Virus record (IMG/VR): IMGVR_UViG_3300047321_000042
Span: 1 to 28,288 of that record
Strand: one strand, 5' to 3'
From: a virus
DNA length: 28,288 bases
Shown: in pieces, positions 27,205 through 28,288 of the stretch
Numbering within the stretch: the stretch's first letter is position 1
Layout of the letters: each line of letters opens with the position of its first letter
Made by a program: the position numbers and the translations under genes
The notes under the pieces: model-generated
The model's database searches: none
What the model was told of the DNA's origin: nothing
Seen by the model: the letters and a program-made list of their open reading frames with translations, nothing else

Positions 27205-27990
27205 TTATTGAACTCCGAGACCTTCCAACACTGTGCTCATCTTATTGAGATTATCTTGCTCAGCTTGAATAGGATACTTGTCAGCATACGGTTGCTCATC
27301 GTAGATGAATGATGCGTCATCAATGTCGGCAAACTGAATGTCAACTTCCTTGATCACCAATCCTGTCTGAGTTCTCTTATACAGATAGCCCTTTAGTTCA
27401 AACGTGATCTTATACTCAATCAATCTAGATTGCATTTCTTCATCATAATCATCAGACATGGCAATTTCGTCCAACACTATTATGATGTCCTGCTCCACAT
27501 CAACTCCAGTGGTATCTTGAATAGTCACAGAAAGGTTGCCATCGAATGCGGGCACAATCTGTTCTACCAATTGTAGCATATCATCAGTATTCTTAGTTCT
27601 GATGACCAACTCGAACATGTAGTTATACGGAACACGGTTGTATTGAAACTGCTTCTGATTAGTGGCGCTGACCGCTGGTCCCTTCAACCTATTCATCGGG
27701 TTAGTTTTGCGGCTAACATCTTTGTATATATTCTGTAGAGAGTATGCCATTGAAGGCAGAATACGACTGAGCTGCTTGTTCTCTCTCAGAGCAACATCTT
27801 GCGCCGCCTTAAGATACATATTACCGGTTGCATATTGAATAGGCACCTTGATGGTATCTTCCTTGCTACCATCAGTAGACGTTCTCTTGATATACAAATC
27901 AGAGAATAAGGTGCCGAACAAAGCAACGTAGCGACGAGTGGATGCGTGGTAGAAATACTGGTCAAGACCAAAAATACTTGTATCGCTCAT
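27205..27990 (-). CDS. 15: tail sheath stabiliser (T4 gp15-like)
   Basis: Tail terminator of 261 aa (T4 gp15 has 272) that caps tube and sheath and joins the tail to the neck. Matching blocks are FYHASTRRYVALFGTLFSD near the start, IKVPIQYATGN, YNRVPYNYMFELVIRTKNTD, QLVEQIVPAF and RLIEYKITFELKGYLYK near the end. It follows gene 14 with a 2-nt gap and precedes the terminase genes. Confidence 0.93.
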   Translation of the reverse strand: MSDTSIFGLDQYFYHASTRRYVALFGTLFSDLYIKRTSTDGSKEDTIKVPIQYATGNMYLKAAQDVALRENKQLSRILPSMAYSLQNIYKDVSRKTNPMNRLKGPAVSATNQKQFQYNRVPYNYMFELVIRTKNTDDMLQLVEQIVPAFDGNLSVTIQDTTGVDVEQDIIIVLDEIAMSDDYDEEMQSRLIEYKITFELKGYLYKRTQTGLVIKEVDIQFADIDDASFIYDEQPYADKYPIQAEQDNLNKMSTVLEGLGVQ

Positions 27991-27992
27991 AA

Positions 27993-28288
27993 TTAGAATC
28001 CAAATGCGTCGTCAGCGGGTGTTGTACGATAAGGTTCAAGAGCCTGTTGAATGTGACCATTCTCATCAATCTCTTGCCCAGGACCAACTTCCAATAGGCG
28101 TTTCAATCCAACATCATCGAGTTCAGTGATGGTAGAATATTCTGTGAAATCGCTTTCTGGGTTGTTTACTTCTTCGTGGCTGTATTCGAACAGCTTACAT
28201 ACCAAACGGTAAGTGTAATTGCGACCTAGTTGGTAATACTTAATGTCCATCTTAACCTTATTGATTTCCCATAAGGAATCAGAGAAAG
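27993..28288 (-). CDS. 14: neck protein C-terminus (T4 gp14-like, partial)
   Basis: The frame is open to the window edge; an internal ATG at 28250 is unlikely to be the start because the reading frame continues upstream without a stop as DSLWEINKVK. The visible part (YYQLGRNYTYRLVCKLFEYSHEEV, read in two blocks) is the C-terminal region of T4-type neck proteins that sit between head and tail. Its place directly before gene 15 agrees. An acidic tail ends in DDAFGF. Confidence 0.82.
   Translation of the reverse strand, partial: FSDSLWEINKVKMDIKYYQLGRNYTYRLVCKLFEYSHEEVNNPESDFTEYSTITELDDVGLKRLLEVGPGQEIDENGHIQQALEPYRTTPADDAFGF

Overview
This window is a piece of a tailed phage genome from the T4-like myovirus group. 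The evidence is the collinear minus-strand block of T4-type head and tail genes 14-15-16-17-18-19-20-21-22-23, a T4-like late promoter element (CTAAATA read on the minus strand), a large phage tRNA array and free-standing GIY-YIG endonucleases. A phage-encoded lipoprotein with a lipobox and a Sec-type secreted nuclease point to a Gram-negative host; the host genus cannot be read from the sequence.

Layout. Bases 1-3731 (plus strand) hold a tight operon of an end of an unknown gene, a P-loop polynucleotide-kinase-like protein, an Rnl1-like RNA ligase, a calcineurin-like metallophosphoesterase, a small unknown and a PD-(D/E)XK exonuclease, then a separately promoted macro-domain gene with a tiny zinc-binding ORF. 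Bases 3750-12750 are a dispersed-then-dense tRNA region with about 25 tRNA or tRNA-like genes. Small early genes are interspersed: unknowns, a lipoprotein, a GIY-YIG endonuclease, a secreted beta-beta-alpha-metal nuclease and a two-helix membrane protein. Several non-coding segments there fold into clear stems. Bases 12745-15870 are a promoter-to-terminator NAD salvage unit (orf88, NMN adenylyltransferase-Nudix, nicotinamide phosphoribosyltransferase, orf92). Bases 15866-16808 are a second, self-contained GIY-YIG endonuclease unit ending at a bidirectional terminator. Bases 16834-28288 (minus strand) are the late morphogenesis genes: neck, tail terminator/stabiliser, terminase, sheath, tube, portal, protease, scaffold and capsid.

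How the parts work together (inference). The early half looks built to keep translation and cofactors running under host attack. Kinase, ligase and phosphoesterase could heal and seal cleaved tRNAs, the tRNA array could replace them, and the NAD genes could rebuild NAD+ from nicotinamide. The macro-domain protein could process ADP-ribose products made by RNA repair or NAD cleavage. The late genes favour the Leu codon CTA in places I decoded, and the array encodes a matching tRNA-Leu(UAG).

The most unusual material is the tRNA region. A 14-nt leader repeat (CTAAGTARTTTTAC) recurs 0-12 nt upstream of tRNA genes, some tRNA-like genes have greatly enlarged cores, one tRNA carries an ochre-reading anticodon, and tRNA-sized structured RNAs without a recognisable family sit between tRNAs.
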